Below are positions 9,441 to 21,666 of a stretch of 64,000 nucleotides of DNA, piece after piece. The notes beneath the pieces were generated by a model. It did not search any database, was not told the origin of the DNA, and saw only the letters and a program-made list of their open reading frames with translations. This DNA comes from Hordeum vulgare subsp. vulgare (taxonomy: Eukaryota; Streptophyta; Magnoliopsida; Poales; Poaceae): NCBI RefSeq assembly GCF_904849725.1, contig NC_058521.1, forward strand, positions 99,248,244 through 99,312,243, written 5' to 3'. Both the position numbers and the translations under genes were made by a program. Numbering within the stretch: position 1 is the first letter of the stretch; each line of letters begins with the position of its first letter.

Positions 9441-11060
9441 TTGTGTGACTTCACTAGTCACAACAACAATGAGTTTATCTGCAGTCCTATTGCTGCTCCC
9501 GCCACTGGAGCCAGGTCCTATGAGATTGAACCTGCTTTACTGAACCTTGTTATGAAAGATCAATTCTTCGGTGCTGGAGATGATGCTGCCTTGCACTTGG
9601 ACAATTTTTTTGAGCTCTTTGATATGCAAAATTATAAAGAAGTAGATGGTGATATTGTTAAACTTAAGCTTTTTCCTTTCTCCTTGAGAGGAGGAGCTAA
9701 AGTGTCGCTTCAATCTTTGCCTATGAATAGCATAAATTCTTGGGATAAGTGCAAAGATGCTTTTATCGGAAAGTATTACCCGCGTGCTAAGATTATCCAG
9801 TTCAGGAGTAACATTATGAATTTTAGACAATTGGATAATGAACATGTTTCTCAAGCTTGGGAATGTATGAAATCTCTTGTTAAGAATTGCCCTACACACG
9901 GTTTGACTACTTGGATGGTTATCCAAAGTTCTTATGTAGGATTGAACTTTACCTCACGGAATCTATTAGACTCGGCCACGGGAGGAACCTTTATGTCAAC
10001 TACACTTGGTGCTTCCACAAAGATATTGGCTGAGATGATGACAAATTATTCTCAATGGCACACCAAGAGAGCCCCAACAGGTAGGAAGGTAAACTCTGTT
10101 GAGGAGATCTCCTCCCTTAATGATAAGGTTGAAATGATCATGACTCTACTTACTAAGCAAGCTCCTATTGATCCTCATGATGTTCCTTTAAATTCTTTGG
10201 TTGCTCAAGAAAGAGAGCAAGTGGATGTTAATTTTATTTCTAGGAACAACTTCAATAACAATGCTTATAGGAGTAATTTTTGTAGCAATCCTAGACCGTT
10301 CCCATCCAACAACTATGGGAACAACAACAATTATTCTAGCACGAAAAACTCCACTTATGAATTAGAGAGCATGCTTAAGGATTTTATCACTTCTCAAAAA
10401 GCCTTCAACAAGAGTGTAGAAGAGAAATTAGAAAAATCAGATGGTCTCTCTTTGAAGGTGGACAACATAGCTCATGATGTAGAGATGCTTAAAATTAGAA
10501 CTTCCCCACTTGAGGAAAGGAACACCACATCCATGAAGGCTATACAAGTCCAAATTAATGAGAACATAAGAATGCTAGCCAAACTTAGAGATAGATGGGC
10601 TAGAGAAAAGGAAGAGGAAGAGAGAATTAAGAGCGTTCCTACGCACACTACCATTGCTACTATACAAGTTGTTGAGGATCTCAAAACTTTTAGCACCCAT
10701 CTCACTCCTAATCCCAATGGACCTATTAATGGTGATGCTAATACATCAACTATAGGACAAGAAGGTCCTTTGAATTTAGAGAGTACCAAACGAATGAGCT
10801 TAGATGACATTACTACCACTTTAATTAATGGTAGTAACCTTGATTTTGACAATTGTAGTCTCTCCGAAGTTATCACCTTTTTGCAAAGAATGGCTAAAGA
10901 CCCCCACACTAGTACCCTCAATATTGCCTTCACCAAGCATATTACCAATGCTCTTAACAAAGCTAGGGAGGAGAAGCTCAAGCTAGAGACTTCTATTCCT
11001 AGGAAACTAGAAGATGGTTGGGTTCCTATGTTCAAAATTAAACTGAATAATATCTATTGA
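9441..11060 (+). CDS. gag: Element A Gag polyprotein (539 aa)
   Basis: The frame opens shortly after the primer site. Residues about 30-150 match the plant retrotransposon Gag pattern (LDNFFELFD, KLKLFPFSL, the W-x-x-C/F region, FIGKYYP, FRQLDNE), which forms the capsid. An asparagine-rich linker follows (about residues 265-300), then helical, charged stretches (about 340-395) that may form coiled coils. No CCHC knuckle is seen, as in several Athila-like Gags. The frame ends at a TGA (11058-11060) and continues in the same frame directly into an aspartic protease domain, so the stop probably arose by mutation in a longer gag-pro frame. The first ATG in the frame was taken as start. It is not likely functional now. 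Confidence 0.75.
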   Translation: MCDFTSHNNNEFICSPIAAPATGARSYEIEPALLNLVMKDQFFGAGDDAALHLDNFFELFDMQNYKEVDGDIVKLKLFPFSLRGGAKVSLQSLPMNSINSWDKCKDAFIGKYYPRAKIIQFRSNIMNFRQLDNEHVSQAWECMKSLVKNCPTHGLTTWMVIQSSYVGLNFTSRNLLDSATGGTFMSTTLGASTKILAEMMTNYSQWHTKRAPTGRKVNSVEEISSLNDKVEMIMTLLTKQAPIDPHDVPLNSLVAQEREQVDVNFISRNNFNNNAYRSNFCSNPRPFPSNNYGNNNNYSSTKNSTYELESMLKDFITSQKAFNKSVEEKLEKSDGLSLKVDNIAHDVEMLKIRTSPLEERNTTSMKAIQVQINENIRMLAKLRDRWAREKEEEERIKSVPTHTTIATIQVVEDLKTFSTHLTPNPNGPINGDANTSTIGQEGPLNLESTKRMSLDDITTTLINGSNLDFDNCSLSEVITFLQRMAKDPHTSTLNIAFTKHITNALNKAREEKLKLETSIPRKLEDGWVPMFKIKLNNIY

Positions 11061-11360
11061 TTTGCATTGTGTGATGTTGGAGCTAATGCTTCCGTTATGC
11101 CCAAAAGAATGTATGATATGCTTGATTGGAAACCTTATGATCCATGTTCTTTTAGTGTTCGTCTTGTTGATTCTTCCATAAAGAAACCTTTAGGGAGAAT
11201 TGATGATGTGCTTATTATTGTCAATGATAATTACGTGCGAGTTGATTTTCGTATTATGGACATTGAATGTGATCCTTCATGTCCAATTATTTTGGGACGT
11301 CCTTTTCTTTGCACCGTTGGTGCTATCATTGACATGAAAGAGGGAATTATTAAATTCTAA
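11061..11360 (+). pseudogene. Element A aspartic protease domain, cut off from gag by a stop
   Basis: This is the in-frame continuation of gag after the TGA at 11058. It holds the protease active-site motif CDVGANASVMP (Athila-type DxGA) and the flap-distal motif PIILGRPFL near the C-terminus, which is the normal order for retroviral-type proteases that cleave Gag. The frame then ends in a TAA at 11358. Nothing resembling RT follows. Confidence 0.7.
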
Positions 11361-12244
11361 TTTCCTCTTAAAAAGGGAATGGAACACTTCCCTAGAAAGA
11401 ATATTAAGTTACCTTATGAGTCTGTTACTCGGGCAAGTTATTCTTTTGGAGTTGATAACACTTGATCTTCTTGCATTATGCCTAGCTCAAAGGCATAAAA
11501 GAAAGCGCTTGTTGGGAGGCAACCCAATTTGTTTTTACTTTCTGTTTTAGTGGTATTGATGCTTGTTACTACTGTAGCAACATCATTGTATCTTTATTTT
11601 TAATCTTTGTGCCAAGTTATAGCCTCCGATTGCAAGAAAGTTCAAAAATTGTGACATTATGTCCAGAAACAGATTCTGTGTGCTTGACAAAAAAATTCGC
11701 CAAAAATCACCGGATCATCTGTTTGATCTGAATTATTTTAACATTACGCTCCATATAATTGCCTTTCTGGCATCTGTTTTGAGTTTTTTTATTTGAGTTG
11801 CAGAAGTGCCCTGAATAAAAGATTTACTACCTGATGTTCTATTTTTCATAGATTCTGCCATGTTTTGCGTTTTCATTGTTTTGCAAATTCTAAGCACACT
11901 TTTTATTTGCAAAAATCTTTTGGCATTCATAAGAAGCAGTAGCTTTTCATGAAAATCTTTATTTCCAGCAGGTAATGAATTATTTTATTAAGGGAACTAA
12001 CCACTCTAATCAGCTTATGATGAGTTACGTATGAAGGGAGTTTTCAAGTATGCGATGGGAGATGATGAAAGAAGATACACGAGTGTCAAGCGCTCAAGCT
12101 TGGGGATGCCCCCATGCACCCCAATAAATATTCAAAGGAGACTCAAGCATCTAAGCTTGGGGATGCCCCCGTGCATCCCCTTCTCTATCAACAATCATCA
12201 GTTCGTCCATCTCCATGTTATATTTTTATCACTTCATATGATAT
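11361..12244 (+). other. Element A non-coding internal region, left part
   Basis: No supported ORF. It contains a short hairpin (ttgggaggcaacccaa, 11512-11527) and two copies of the element's polypurine motif aagcttggggatg at 12096-12108 and 12153-12165. It ends at the gatat target site (12240-12244) of element C. Confidence 0.6.
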
Positions 12245-12424
12245 TGCAACACCACAAAAATCGGGTTATCGATTTTTGTGAAGTTATTCCTTCCTAGCTT
12301 TTGTCTCCCAAATTTTTCCTCTGGAATTTGGCAAATGACCAGGTCAATCCAGTCTACCCTCAACCTCTCAGTGCCTTTCCCATGTCCTTGTGCCAGCTTG
12401 CCCATGTTAAGTAAACCCCGAACC

Positions 12425-15400
12425 TGTCAGGACCCCGATCCTAAGCCATAGGAATCCAGCCTGTAACACATCGCATCCCTTTGCGGTCTCACGCACGGTT
12501 AACTCCACGGCTGCAGCCTTACCTTAGTCGGGACCGTTTGCGTCTTTTGACTCACGTATGCAATAGTGTCGCTAGCATTCCAATATCAAAGAACCCGGAT
12601 CGACAAGTCTAGTCATAAACCAAAGTGGCAGTACCGCACAAGGACAGGCATACATGACCCAACAAAGCAGGTGTCGGTCACCAGCGAGTGTACATGAGTC
12701 GTAGAAAGCTACAAGGACTCCATTACATCGCGTGACAATTCCCCAAAGGGGACAGACACAGCAGCTAAGAAGGACACATGCCGGTCAACCAATGTGTCCG
12801 GAGCAGTAGCGAGCTACCATGGCTCGTTGGATCACAAAGGGGCATTTCCCTGTAAGGAGTGCTACTAAAATTCATGACTAGGTAATCAAACCCCATACAT
12901 ATCAAGTACGACACACGTACGCATGGCATACCGATATGTATAGATACATCGATGGCATCACAACATAACCATAAACATACAAGCTTTATTTAAGAGGCTC
13001 GGAAGATCCACACACATAATATTACACAGTAAGGGTCTCACGACCCATAATAGCAGTCATTCAGTTACAAGCCAGCGGAAGTGTTTAAAACTGTCTGAGT
13101 ACAGACACGTGCAACTAGAAGGCACATGGCCTGACTATACTACAGACCCAACCTAGGGCCAGATCGTAGCTGGGACACCAGCTACTCGTCATCGTCGATG
13201 TCTATGAAGAACCCTCCATTTGGGTCATTAGCAACCTCTGCAACATTTATTAAGCAAACATGAGTACGGAGGTACTCAGCAAGACTTTAGGATAACTATC
13301 TACTCATGCAATGTATCAATAAGGTATTGTGGGGTTTAATGCGGAAAGCCAGCATTTGACTCGTGGCTAGACAACTTGCATTTTAAAATAATTTTGACAA
13401 CTTGATTTCTCGCACACGAGTCCACTAACACCACAACAATACTCCATCGTGGAATCATTCCGTCTCCATACGGAAATGCAGTCCACAACACTCATGCTTA
13501 TCTTGACAATTTTATGAGTAGCCATTTAAGTTATCTATGAACAACATATGTCTTCAAGTAGTCCATATCCGCAAACGCGGCTATTCGAATAGATCATAAC
13601 CCTGCAGGGGTGTACTTCATCACACACGCTCTCGCCACTTATCGCCATGTGCACGTCATGCACCTCGGCAACCTTCAAGCGGAAGCCCAGCGAGGGAGTC
13701 GGCCACGACCGTTAACCACACTAGTACCTAGTCCAGGTTTATCGCCTATCTGAGAGTAACCCGTACGGAAGTCCGGCCGAGGTTTCCATCACGGCCTCAA
13801 ACGATGTGCGCAGGGTTCCCAAGCCCACCATCCGGGTGCCACTTGGTACACCGTGCCACTGCCTACCGCATCACAGCCCACCTCTCAGGTCAGCGCTATG
13901 CACGGCCTCCAGCATGACTATAAACACCAGAAACTACTTGCAACTCCTGGACCGAATACTAAGCGATTAATAAGTCGAGAGGGTCAATTAAGTATCCCAA
14001 CGTGTGGTAGTATCTAGTCTTGGATTACATACACGGAACTCAGTTCCTAAGGACGGTTCCAATGAAACAACCCACCATGTACTCCTACACAGCCTTTCAC
14101 CGGTACCTTTACCAAATCAGGTTCAACGCACAACCTTTGCTTACCGAACACATTCTCACAATTCTGTTCATCTCCCAGATGACAGACCCTACACAACTCT
14201 AAGCATAGCAAGCATAGCAGGATAAGGCACATCATGGCTCAAGCAACTACCAGGTATGCTAGGTTGCAAGGTTCGGCTATTTACTGTGACAAGGATAGGT
14301 CATGCAAAGGAAGTGGGTTCAACTAACGTGGCAAAAGCATTTGAAGCATTTGATCCTAATGCAATAAGTAAGTGCAGGAGCAAGAACATGGGATTTATCG
14401 GGATGATCAAAATGGTTGCTTGCCTTGTTGCTCAGAGGAGTGACAATATCCGTCAGACGGATATTCGGTGGAATCCGGGGGAGCGGAGCCTACCGAAAGG
14501 AATGACAACAATCAATATCAAACATATGCAATCAAGATGATGCATGAGCATGGCATGAGGATGCATGGTGATATACTATTATAGATAACATGTATTAGGT
14601 TTGAAGTTGATTTTAATCAAATTCAAATATCACTTCAAGCGAGGTATTGTCGGATACCATTTTAATTGATTCGACCTCATGCTCAGATCAACTTGCTTTT
14701 AACATGCATGGAATGACATGTTAGGTTGCTGGTTTGTAATTAGGACAGTGTTTGATCATGTCATTTATAGTGAAATTTAAATATTTTCCAAATTCCATCT
14801 ACAAAGTATTTATAAGAATTAACTTATTCATTAATCTACATGTTTGGGTTCTGTAACATTTTCAAACATGTTCGAAAATTACATATTCAGATTCCTTGAA
14901 TTTTTCTGATACTTTTTCATATATAAATTATTTTCATTGGAGTTACAAATTAATTTCTATGAATTTTAGAAGTTTTAACATTTTTCTGGAATTCTTTTAA
15001 ATCAGAAAACTCTTTATTGCATTAGCATGACATCAGCAGGTCCAACTCGCCGTTGAAAGTCAAACCTGACGAGTGGAACCCACTCGTTAGTGACTCTGGT
15101 CAGTTTCAGATTAGAACTAATCTTAATTAGCTAATTAATCTCACTGGACCCACATGTCACTGACTTATTAAATTATTTGATTTTATTTTTATTATTCCAG
15201 ATTATCCAGAGGCTGGCCCCACACGTCAGTGGCTTAGGCCAGCTGAGATCCACCGGCGGCGAGGTCGTCCTCGCCGGTGGGGAGCCTCCGGAGACCACCA
15301 GTACGGTGGAGGGCATCGGAAACTCGCCTCCGACGACCAAACTCACGGCAAAGACCATGGGGAGAACGACCACTCGACGACGCGCACGATGGGACAAACC

Positions 15401-16624
15401 CCAAGGGCTGGGGTGGCCGGAATCAACGCCGGCGACGAGCTTGGCGGCGACCAAGTTCGGCCATCGTCGAAGCCATCGATTACAGGGTCAAAACGCGCGG
15501 GGTTGGGCTCCTCTAGCATCTACGTGATGTCCTGAGGCTGCTGGTGGCCTCAGACGGGCCAACCCTTCACCGGAGGGCTACCGACGACGAGCTGCAGTGG
15601 CGGTCCTTGTCGGGCTCCGGTGGAACTAGGCCTAGAGGAGGGGATCGACGTGGAGATCTTAGGGGAAAGTTGCGCAAGCTCGCGAGGAGTGCAGAGGAGG
15701 GCTTAGACGGCTCGGGGAAGCACTGAGGGCGACGAATCGAGCAGAGCTCGCCGGTGGCCGAAGGTTGAAGATGACGGTGCCGTGGGCGTTGCAGGGCTCG
15801 GGGAGGCTTCGACTTCTGCAGGGAGGACCAGCTCGTCGAGGCGGAGCTAATGGCACACTCGGAATGAAGATCCTATGGCTAGGGGCACGGGCAGCTCGAG
15901 CTCGAGCTCCTGTCAATGGCGGCAGAGGGGATCGGGAGAACCGAGAGGAGAGGGGGAAGAATGAGCACGGGAATGGATAGCTACGAGCTCGGGGAGGTTA
16001 TCCCCGTGCTTGCCAGCGCGAAGTGGCGGCCAGGCAGGCAGGGAGCTGCGTGGAGGCGCGCGGCGACGCGGCGGCCACCTCCTACACCTACTGGCGAGGA
16101 GGAAGATGGCAGCGCTACTGGGCCGGGCTGAGGTGAGCGACAGGTAGTTATTTTCTCTTTTTTCTGTTTTGTTTCTGTTTTGCTATTTCATTGATTTACT
16201 ATTTATTTCAGCTCCCAAATAGTTTGTAAAAACTATGTTGAACACCCCAGAATATTTGTTGGAATATTTCCAACCATTCCTAAAGTTTTCAATATTTTTG
16301 AAAGCTTAAAGTTTCTGATTTCAAATTTTAAACTTGAAATTAGTAGCTTTTTGCATTTATTTAAAATGCCAAGAGTATAAAAGAAATGGTTTACTTCATT
16401 GCTTATTTGTTTCCAAGAATTATCAGAAAGATTGAACTTTTCTTGAGGCCATTTTGGGTTCATTTATTTTAACTAGTTTGAAATTTCCTTTAATTTGAGA
16501 AGTGGCTAGGGTTTGTTGAGTTTTCCTTCACCACTTACTTTGTTCTTGTTGAAAATTTCCTAGATGCAATGCAAAGAAAACATGAGCACAAGGCTAACTT
16601 GATCAAGGTGTCAGGGATGTGACA
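12425..16624 (-). repeat. Element D 3' LTR (left)
   Basis: The minus strand reads tgtcacatccctgaca ... ggggtcctgaca. It contains a GC-rich block (about 15220-16135) flanked by AT-rich DNA, and the palindrome ctattcgaatag (13581-13592). Short ORFs in the GC block are not considered genes. Confidence 0.9.
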
Positions 16625-16922
16625 ACTCACCCCCACTCAAAAGAATCTCGTCCCGAGATTTACAAGTCGTCGGAAATAACGCAGGATACTCAAGTCGGAG
16701 ACGATCCTCTCTTTCCCAAGTTGCCTCCTTTTCATAATGATTTGACCATTGAACTTTAAGAAACTTAAGGTTTCGACGTCGAGTGGTACGCTCAGCTTGA
16801 TCAAGAATACGCACGGGGTATTCTCGGTATGAAAGGTTATCTTGGAGATCAAGCGTTTCGTGGTCCACTTCACGGATAGGATCCGAAAAGCAACGCCTGA
16901 GTTGCGAGACTGGAAGACATCA
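16611..16922 (-). pseudogene. Element D chromodomain and C-terminal end of integrase
   Basis: The frame downstream of a frameshift at about 16915 contains a chromodomain-like end: VRILDQAERTTRRR, then FLKVQWSNH and EATWEREDRLR. These aromatic and acidic positions are typical of chromoviral integrase tails, which direct integration through histone binding. The preceding part of the same protein is in another frame (16923-17293). The stop lies at the start of the 3' LTR. Confidence 0.8.
16625..16642 (-). promoter_or_regulatory. Element D polypurine tract
   Basis: The minus strand reads ctttgagtgggggtgagt immediately before the 3' LTR (tgtcacatccc), the position used for plus-strand priming. 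Confidence 0.75.
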
Positions 16923-17293
16923 TGAACCTTGGAAAGATGCGGAGGAAGTTCCAACCGGTAGGCAACTTCTCCTCGTTTGTCAAGAATGCGAAAAGGACCA
17001 ATGTAACGAGGAGCCAACTTGCCCTTGATACCGAATCGATGGGTACCCTTCAAAGGTGTAACCCGAAGGTAAGCCTTCTCGTCAACTTCAAAGGTCACAG
17101 CCTTATGATGACGATCATATTGGCTCTTTTGACGAGATTGGGTTGTTTTCAACTTTTCACGAATAATGTGAACCTGCTCTTCTGCATCCTGGATCATATC
17201 CGGGCCAAAGAGTTGCCTCTCTCTGGTTTCTGACCAATTAAGAGGTGTTCGACATCTTCGTCCATAGAGAACTTCAAAAGGAGCTTTGCCCAA
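16923..17293 (-). pseudogene. Element D integrase C-terminal domain
   Basis: The frame begins with the conserved GKAPFEVLYGRRCRTPL motif that follows the catalytic core. It continues through AQSRQKSQYD-type and KAYLRVTPLKGTHRFG motifs of the C-terminal SH3-like domain to VHDVF at about 16915, where the frame is lost. Upstream, the catalytic core ends at 17307 in another frame, apparently through a deletion of a few bases near 17300. Confidence 0.8.
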
Positions 17294-17306
17294 GCTTGAT
17301 TGATAA

Positions 17307-17828
17307 CTAAGCGAATTCGGCGAATGGAAGGCACTTCTCCCAATTCATACCGAACGATATAACACAAGCTCGGAGCATATCTTCTAGGGTTTGATTCACT
17401 CTTTCTACTTGACCACTTGATTGGGGATGGAAAGCAATGCTAAAAGATAAGTGAGTCCCCATGGCATTCTGAAAACTTTCCCAGAAGCGAGAAGTAAAGA
17501 TACTCCCACGGTCCGAGTTAATCTCCAAGGGAACACCATGAAGAGACACTATTCGAGAGATATATAAATCTGCTAGCTGGCTAGCTGTTATACTCTCACG
17601 AACGGGAAGAAAATGAGCCACTTTGGAAAGACGGTCAATGACCACAAAGATAGCATTATTTCCTTTCTTGGTCTTGGGAAATCCGGTAATGAAATCCATA
17701 CTAACTTTATCCCATTTCCATTCAGGAATAGCTAGAGGTTGAAGGGTGCCAGCAGGCCTTTGATGTTCTGCCTTAACTCGACGACAAACGTCGCAGTTAG
17801 CAACGAACTCAGCAATTTCTCTCTTCAT
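17307..17828 (-). pseudogene. Element D integrase, zinc-finger end and catalytic core
   Basis: The frame starts in the second half of the HHCC zinc finger (CDVCRR) and covers the DDE core, with candidate residues D45 (SMDFITG), D106 (NSDRGS) and E142 (SSGQVERVNQ), all present. The first half of the zinc finger lies upstream before a TAG stop (17838-17840), probably from a tryptophan codon. The frame ends at 17307 after FAEFA through a small deletion. This enzyme would insert element cDNA into chromosomes, but it is cut into at least three frames here. Confidence 0.85.
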
Positions 17829-17837
17829 CCTAGTCCA

Positions 17838-19469
17838 CTAGAACCTCTGGCGTAGGTCCTGATACATCTTAGTACTACCGGGATGAGTGGTGAGAGGAGA
17901 ATCATGAGCCTCCTTAAGGATCAATTGCCACAGACGTTTGCTCTTAGGAACCACTAAACGGTTCTGAAAGAACACAACACCTTTCTCATTGATGGAGAAA
18001 TCCCTAGCGTTACCGCTAGCAATATTGTCCTTGATCCGGGATATACCCTTATCATAAGTCTGCACGGCTATGATTTGATCCATAAGAGTAGGCTTCGCCA
18101 CCAGGGTAGAAAGGAATCCTTGAGGAACAATATGAAGATTCATCTTCCGAAATTCCTCATAGAGATGTGGTTGACCTTGTTGTAGCATCAAATTGTTACA
18201 ATAAGATTTAGGACTTAGTGCATCGGCCATAACATTGGCCTTCCCCGGGGTGTAAGTTATCCCTAAGTCGTAATTCGAGATCAACTCAACCCACCGTCTT
18301 TTCCTGAGATTCAAATCCGGCTGGGTGAAGATATATTTCAGACTTTGGTGATCGGTGAATATTTCGCAACGATTATCCAGAAGGTAATGTCGCCAGGTTT
18401 TTAGTGCATGGACCACAGCTGCAAGCTCAAGTTCATGTGTGGGATAATTATCCTCATGTGGACGCAACTGTCGAGATGCGTATGCGATCACATGATGAAC
18501 TTGCATGAGAATGCAACCTAATCCTTGTCGCGAAGTGTCGCAATAGATAACAAAGTCCTTAGAAAAATCTGGTGGTAACAACACAGGTGCGGAAGTCATG
18601 CGTCTTTTCAGTTCCTGAAAACTATGCTCACACTGTGGTGTCCACTCGAACTTTTTATCCTTCTTGAGGAGTTCAGTTAGAGGCTTTGCAACCTTGGAGA
18701 AATTCTCGACAAAGCGGCGACAATAGCTCGCTAAACCAAGAAAACTCCTAACTTGCTTAACCGATTCAGGTTGAGTCCAATCAAGGACAGCTTGAACCCT
18801 CTCGGGATTGACAGCAATACCCTTACCAGAGATTACGTGACCTAGATAGGTCACTTCTGGTAACCAAAATTCACATTTTGAAAACTTGGCATAAAGGCGA
18901 TGCTCTCGAAGTATCATCAATACCAGCCTTAGATGCTCGGCATGTTCTTGTTCGTTCTTCGAGTAGATGAGAATATCATTGAGGTATACCACGACGAATT
19001 TATCCAAATACTCCATGAAGATTGAATTCATCAGACGAGAGAAGGTGGCTGGGGCATTGGTTAAACCGAAGGACATGACGGTGTACTCGTATTGGCCATA
19101 TCGAGTAACAAAAGTCGTTTTTGGAATGTCCCCGTTCTTGATCTTGATTTGATGGTATCCCAACCTCAAATCCATTTTGGAGAAGATTGAGGACCCAGCG
19201 AGCTGATCGTACAGGTCGTTGATCCTGGGGAGTGGATACTTGTTCTTTATGGTGACGAGATTAACTGGTCGGTAATCTACAACCATCCGATCCGTTCCGT
19301 CTTTCTTCTCGACGAAGAGGACGGGGCAAGCCCAGGGAGAAGAGCTAGGACGAATGAAACCTTTATTCAAGGCCTCATCTAGTTGCTTCTTAAGTTCGGC
19401 TAGCTCCAGGGGTGCCATCTTATAAGGTCTTCTGGCTATTGGGACAGTTCCCGAAACAAGATCTATCAC
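17838..19469 (-). pseudogene. pol: Element D reverse transcriptase and RNase H
   Basis: The 543-residue frame covers RT and RNase H. RT motifs include [13 protein letters not shown], the first catalytic Asp in [12 protein letters not shown] (D100), [10 protein letters not shown] and the YxDD box. The box reads YLND (residues 162-165), so one catalytic Asp is Asn (codon aat). RNase H follows ([36 protein letters not shown]), then the start of the integrase zinc finger ([10 protein letters not shown]). The frame ends at a TAG at 17838-17840. True translation should come from gag-pro upstream, but the frame is lost at about 19538. The first ATG given here is internal to the original frame. Confidence 0.9.
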
Positions 19470-19531
19470 AAACTCTACATCTCTGTCAGGTGGAATTCCT
19501 GCCAGTTCCTCTGGAAAAATATCCGGAAAGT

Positions 19532-20881
19532 TCAGACTACCGGAATGTCTTCAAGTTCCGGAAGAGGGTTGGCATTTAGGGAATAGAGTTGGCATTTGGC
19601 AACTCGAGTAGAGACATTTACTATCTCACCCGAGGGATGGGTAAGCTGGACATTTCTAGAATGAGTATCAATCTTGGCGTAGTGAGCTGACATCCAGTCC
19701 ATACCCAAGATGATATTAATATCTGAAGATTTCAAGGCTATCAATGAGGCTAGAAAAACTAGCCTGTCTACTAGAATTTCATTGTCATAGGTTATCCTAG
19801 AGGTTTGCCATTTACTACCAGGAGTTTGGACAACCAAAGGAATTGGCATACCACAAAAATACATGTTATGCAACTGTGCATAACTTTCTGAAATGAAGGA
19901 ATGAGAAGACCCGGTGTGAAAGAGAACAGACGCTGGGTGATGATTAACAAGAAGCGTACCCAGTATGACGTCGGGATCCTCTGTAGCTTCTTCTGCTGAG
20001 ACATAGTTCACACGGCCACGTGCAGGAGTTGGCTTCACATAGTAAGCTTTGCCCGAATTGCCTTGCCCGACGGACTTTCCGGGTTGCTTGGCACCCACAT
20101 TTTGAGGACACTCACGGGAATAGTGCCCTGGTTCTCCACACTTGTAGCATATCACTTGGTTGGCACGTGGTGCAGCATTGCTAGCTGGACCACCATAGGT
20201 TTTTGCTGGAGGGTTGGTTTGATTCGTCTGAGGCGCCACGTAGGATGGCCTCGGAGTGTATCTTGGCGGCAGAGAACTATTCGGAACCCACAGCCTGCGT
20301 TTTGGAAACGCGGAACCAGAAGATGAGCCAAAGTCACGGGAGTGCTTCCTTGTGGCTTCAAAGTCAGTATGACCACTCTCGGCACTGATCACCTTGTTGA
20401 CCAGGGCTTGAAAGCTTGCACACTCGTGGAGGCGCAGATCACGATGAAGCTCACGGCTCAGACCCTTACGGAATCTTGCTTGCTTCTTTGCGTCAGTAGA
20501 CACCTCCTCTGTTGCATAGCGGGCGAGGTTACCGAACTCGCGGCTATAGGCATCCACGGTCAACTTGCCCTGAGTGAAGGCACAGAACTCCTCTCTCTTT
20601 CTGTCCATCAGGCCCTCTGGAATATGGTGCAGACGAAAGGCTGCACTGAAGTCTGCCCATGTGGCTGCTCGTTCAGCAGGACGCATAGCTTCAAAGTTCT
20701 CCCACCATAGATTGGCGGGTCCTTCCAGGAAATACGCCGCAAAGATCACCTTGTCGGCCTCAGAAACATTCGCAGAGTGAATCTTGCGTGCGATGCTGCA
20801 CAGCCAGTCACCAGCGTTGAGGGGATCGACGGAATGATGAAACTTTGGAGGATTCAGCTTCACAAAGTCGTTGAGGGACAC
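19532..20881 (-). pseudogene. gag: Element D Gag and aspartic protease (449 aa)
   Basis: Residues about 20-150 match the retrotransposon Gag domain (GDWLCSIARKI, FLEGPANLWWENF, EEFCAFTQGKLTVDAYSREF). A CCHC knuckle is at C245-x2-C248-x4-H253-x4-C258. The protease begins near residue 300, but the active-site motif reads FHTGSSHSFIS. The usual Asp is His at residue 322, so the protease should be dead. ILGMDWM near residue 400 is the conserved C-terminal protease motif. The frame stops at 19532 because of a short deletion near 19538; RT sequence continues in another frame. Confidence 0.88.
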
Positions 20882-21666
20882 TGCAGCATTCCTAGGCTAA
20901 CGAGCCGTATTCTGCTCAATACGCTCTAATAGTCAGTTGGTCTCCCTTTGTTTCTCTCTGCCTCTAGCATAACTTACGCCAGAGAGGGCGGGTGAGGCAG
21001 GTCTTCCTGCGACGCTTGACTACCCTCGCCTTGCTCATGAGCAGGGGCACGGTTCAACCTGGTGAGCACCATCCTGACAAACAAACTCACAGCTTAGACC
21101 AATATCATATCAATACTAGCTATGGATTAAGAATGTATTGAACACACGGAATGCGGAAATGAATATCCGAACAACATGGTAACAAGCAATTGCTATATAT
21201 ACACCATGGTTCATACACACCCTTACATAGTTCAGTACAACCTTACTCAAAGAGCAAACTACTGAAATTATGAAACTACTCATCAGAGGCTTACAAGCTT
21301 CCTATACATTATTTATCTAGGCCTCCGGAATTCATTTCACATCACAGGCATACTTCACAAGTCACGCAGGACTGTGAACGTACGGCTACTACCATACTAT
21401 CCTTCCGCTCACAGCTCAGGCATCCGCATAGAATATCTCATAGAGATTACCTCCATGACCTGGAAGCTCAACCTGCGGATCAGGAAACACTCTAGCGTGA
21501 GATCCCTGGGATCCATAAGGACACGGATGTGGCCTTGGTCCCCTGACTGGTGGTAAGAGGGGTCCCCGAAGAGGGGTGACTCCTCCTATAGCTGGCCAGT
21601 CAACGTGGGCCGGAAGATGGGTCCTAACAGGGTTCAGCATCTCCATATCTCCGTACCCTGTCTGGA
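20882..21666 (-). other. Element D spacer between accessory ORF and gag
   Basis: No supported ORF on the element's strand. Part of it (20940-21070) resembles the degraded upstream end of gag in related elements, but I cannot assign it firmly. The rest is AT-rich non-coding DNA. Confidence 0.5.

Noticed and set aside
9441..11360. Idea that element A gag-pro is a domesticated host gene
   Set aside because: It lies between its own LTRs next to a primer site, is split by a stop and shows no sign of a host promoter or introns.
15177..16131. Several short ORFs in the GC-rich block of element D LTR (and at 25405-26333)
   Set aside because: Open frames on both strands in GC-rich DNA, no domain, and differing reading frames between the LTR copies.
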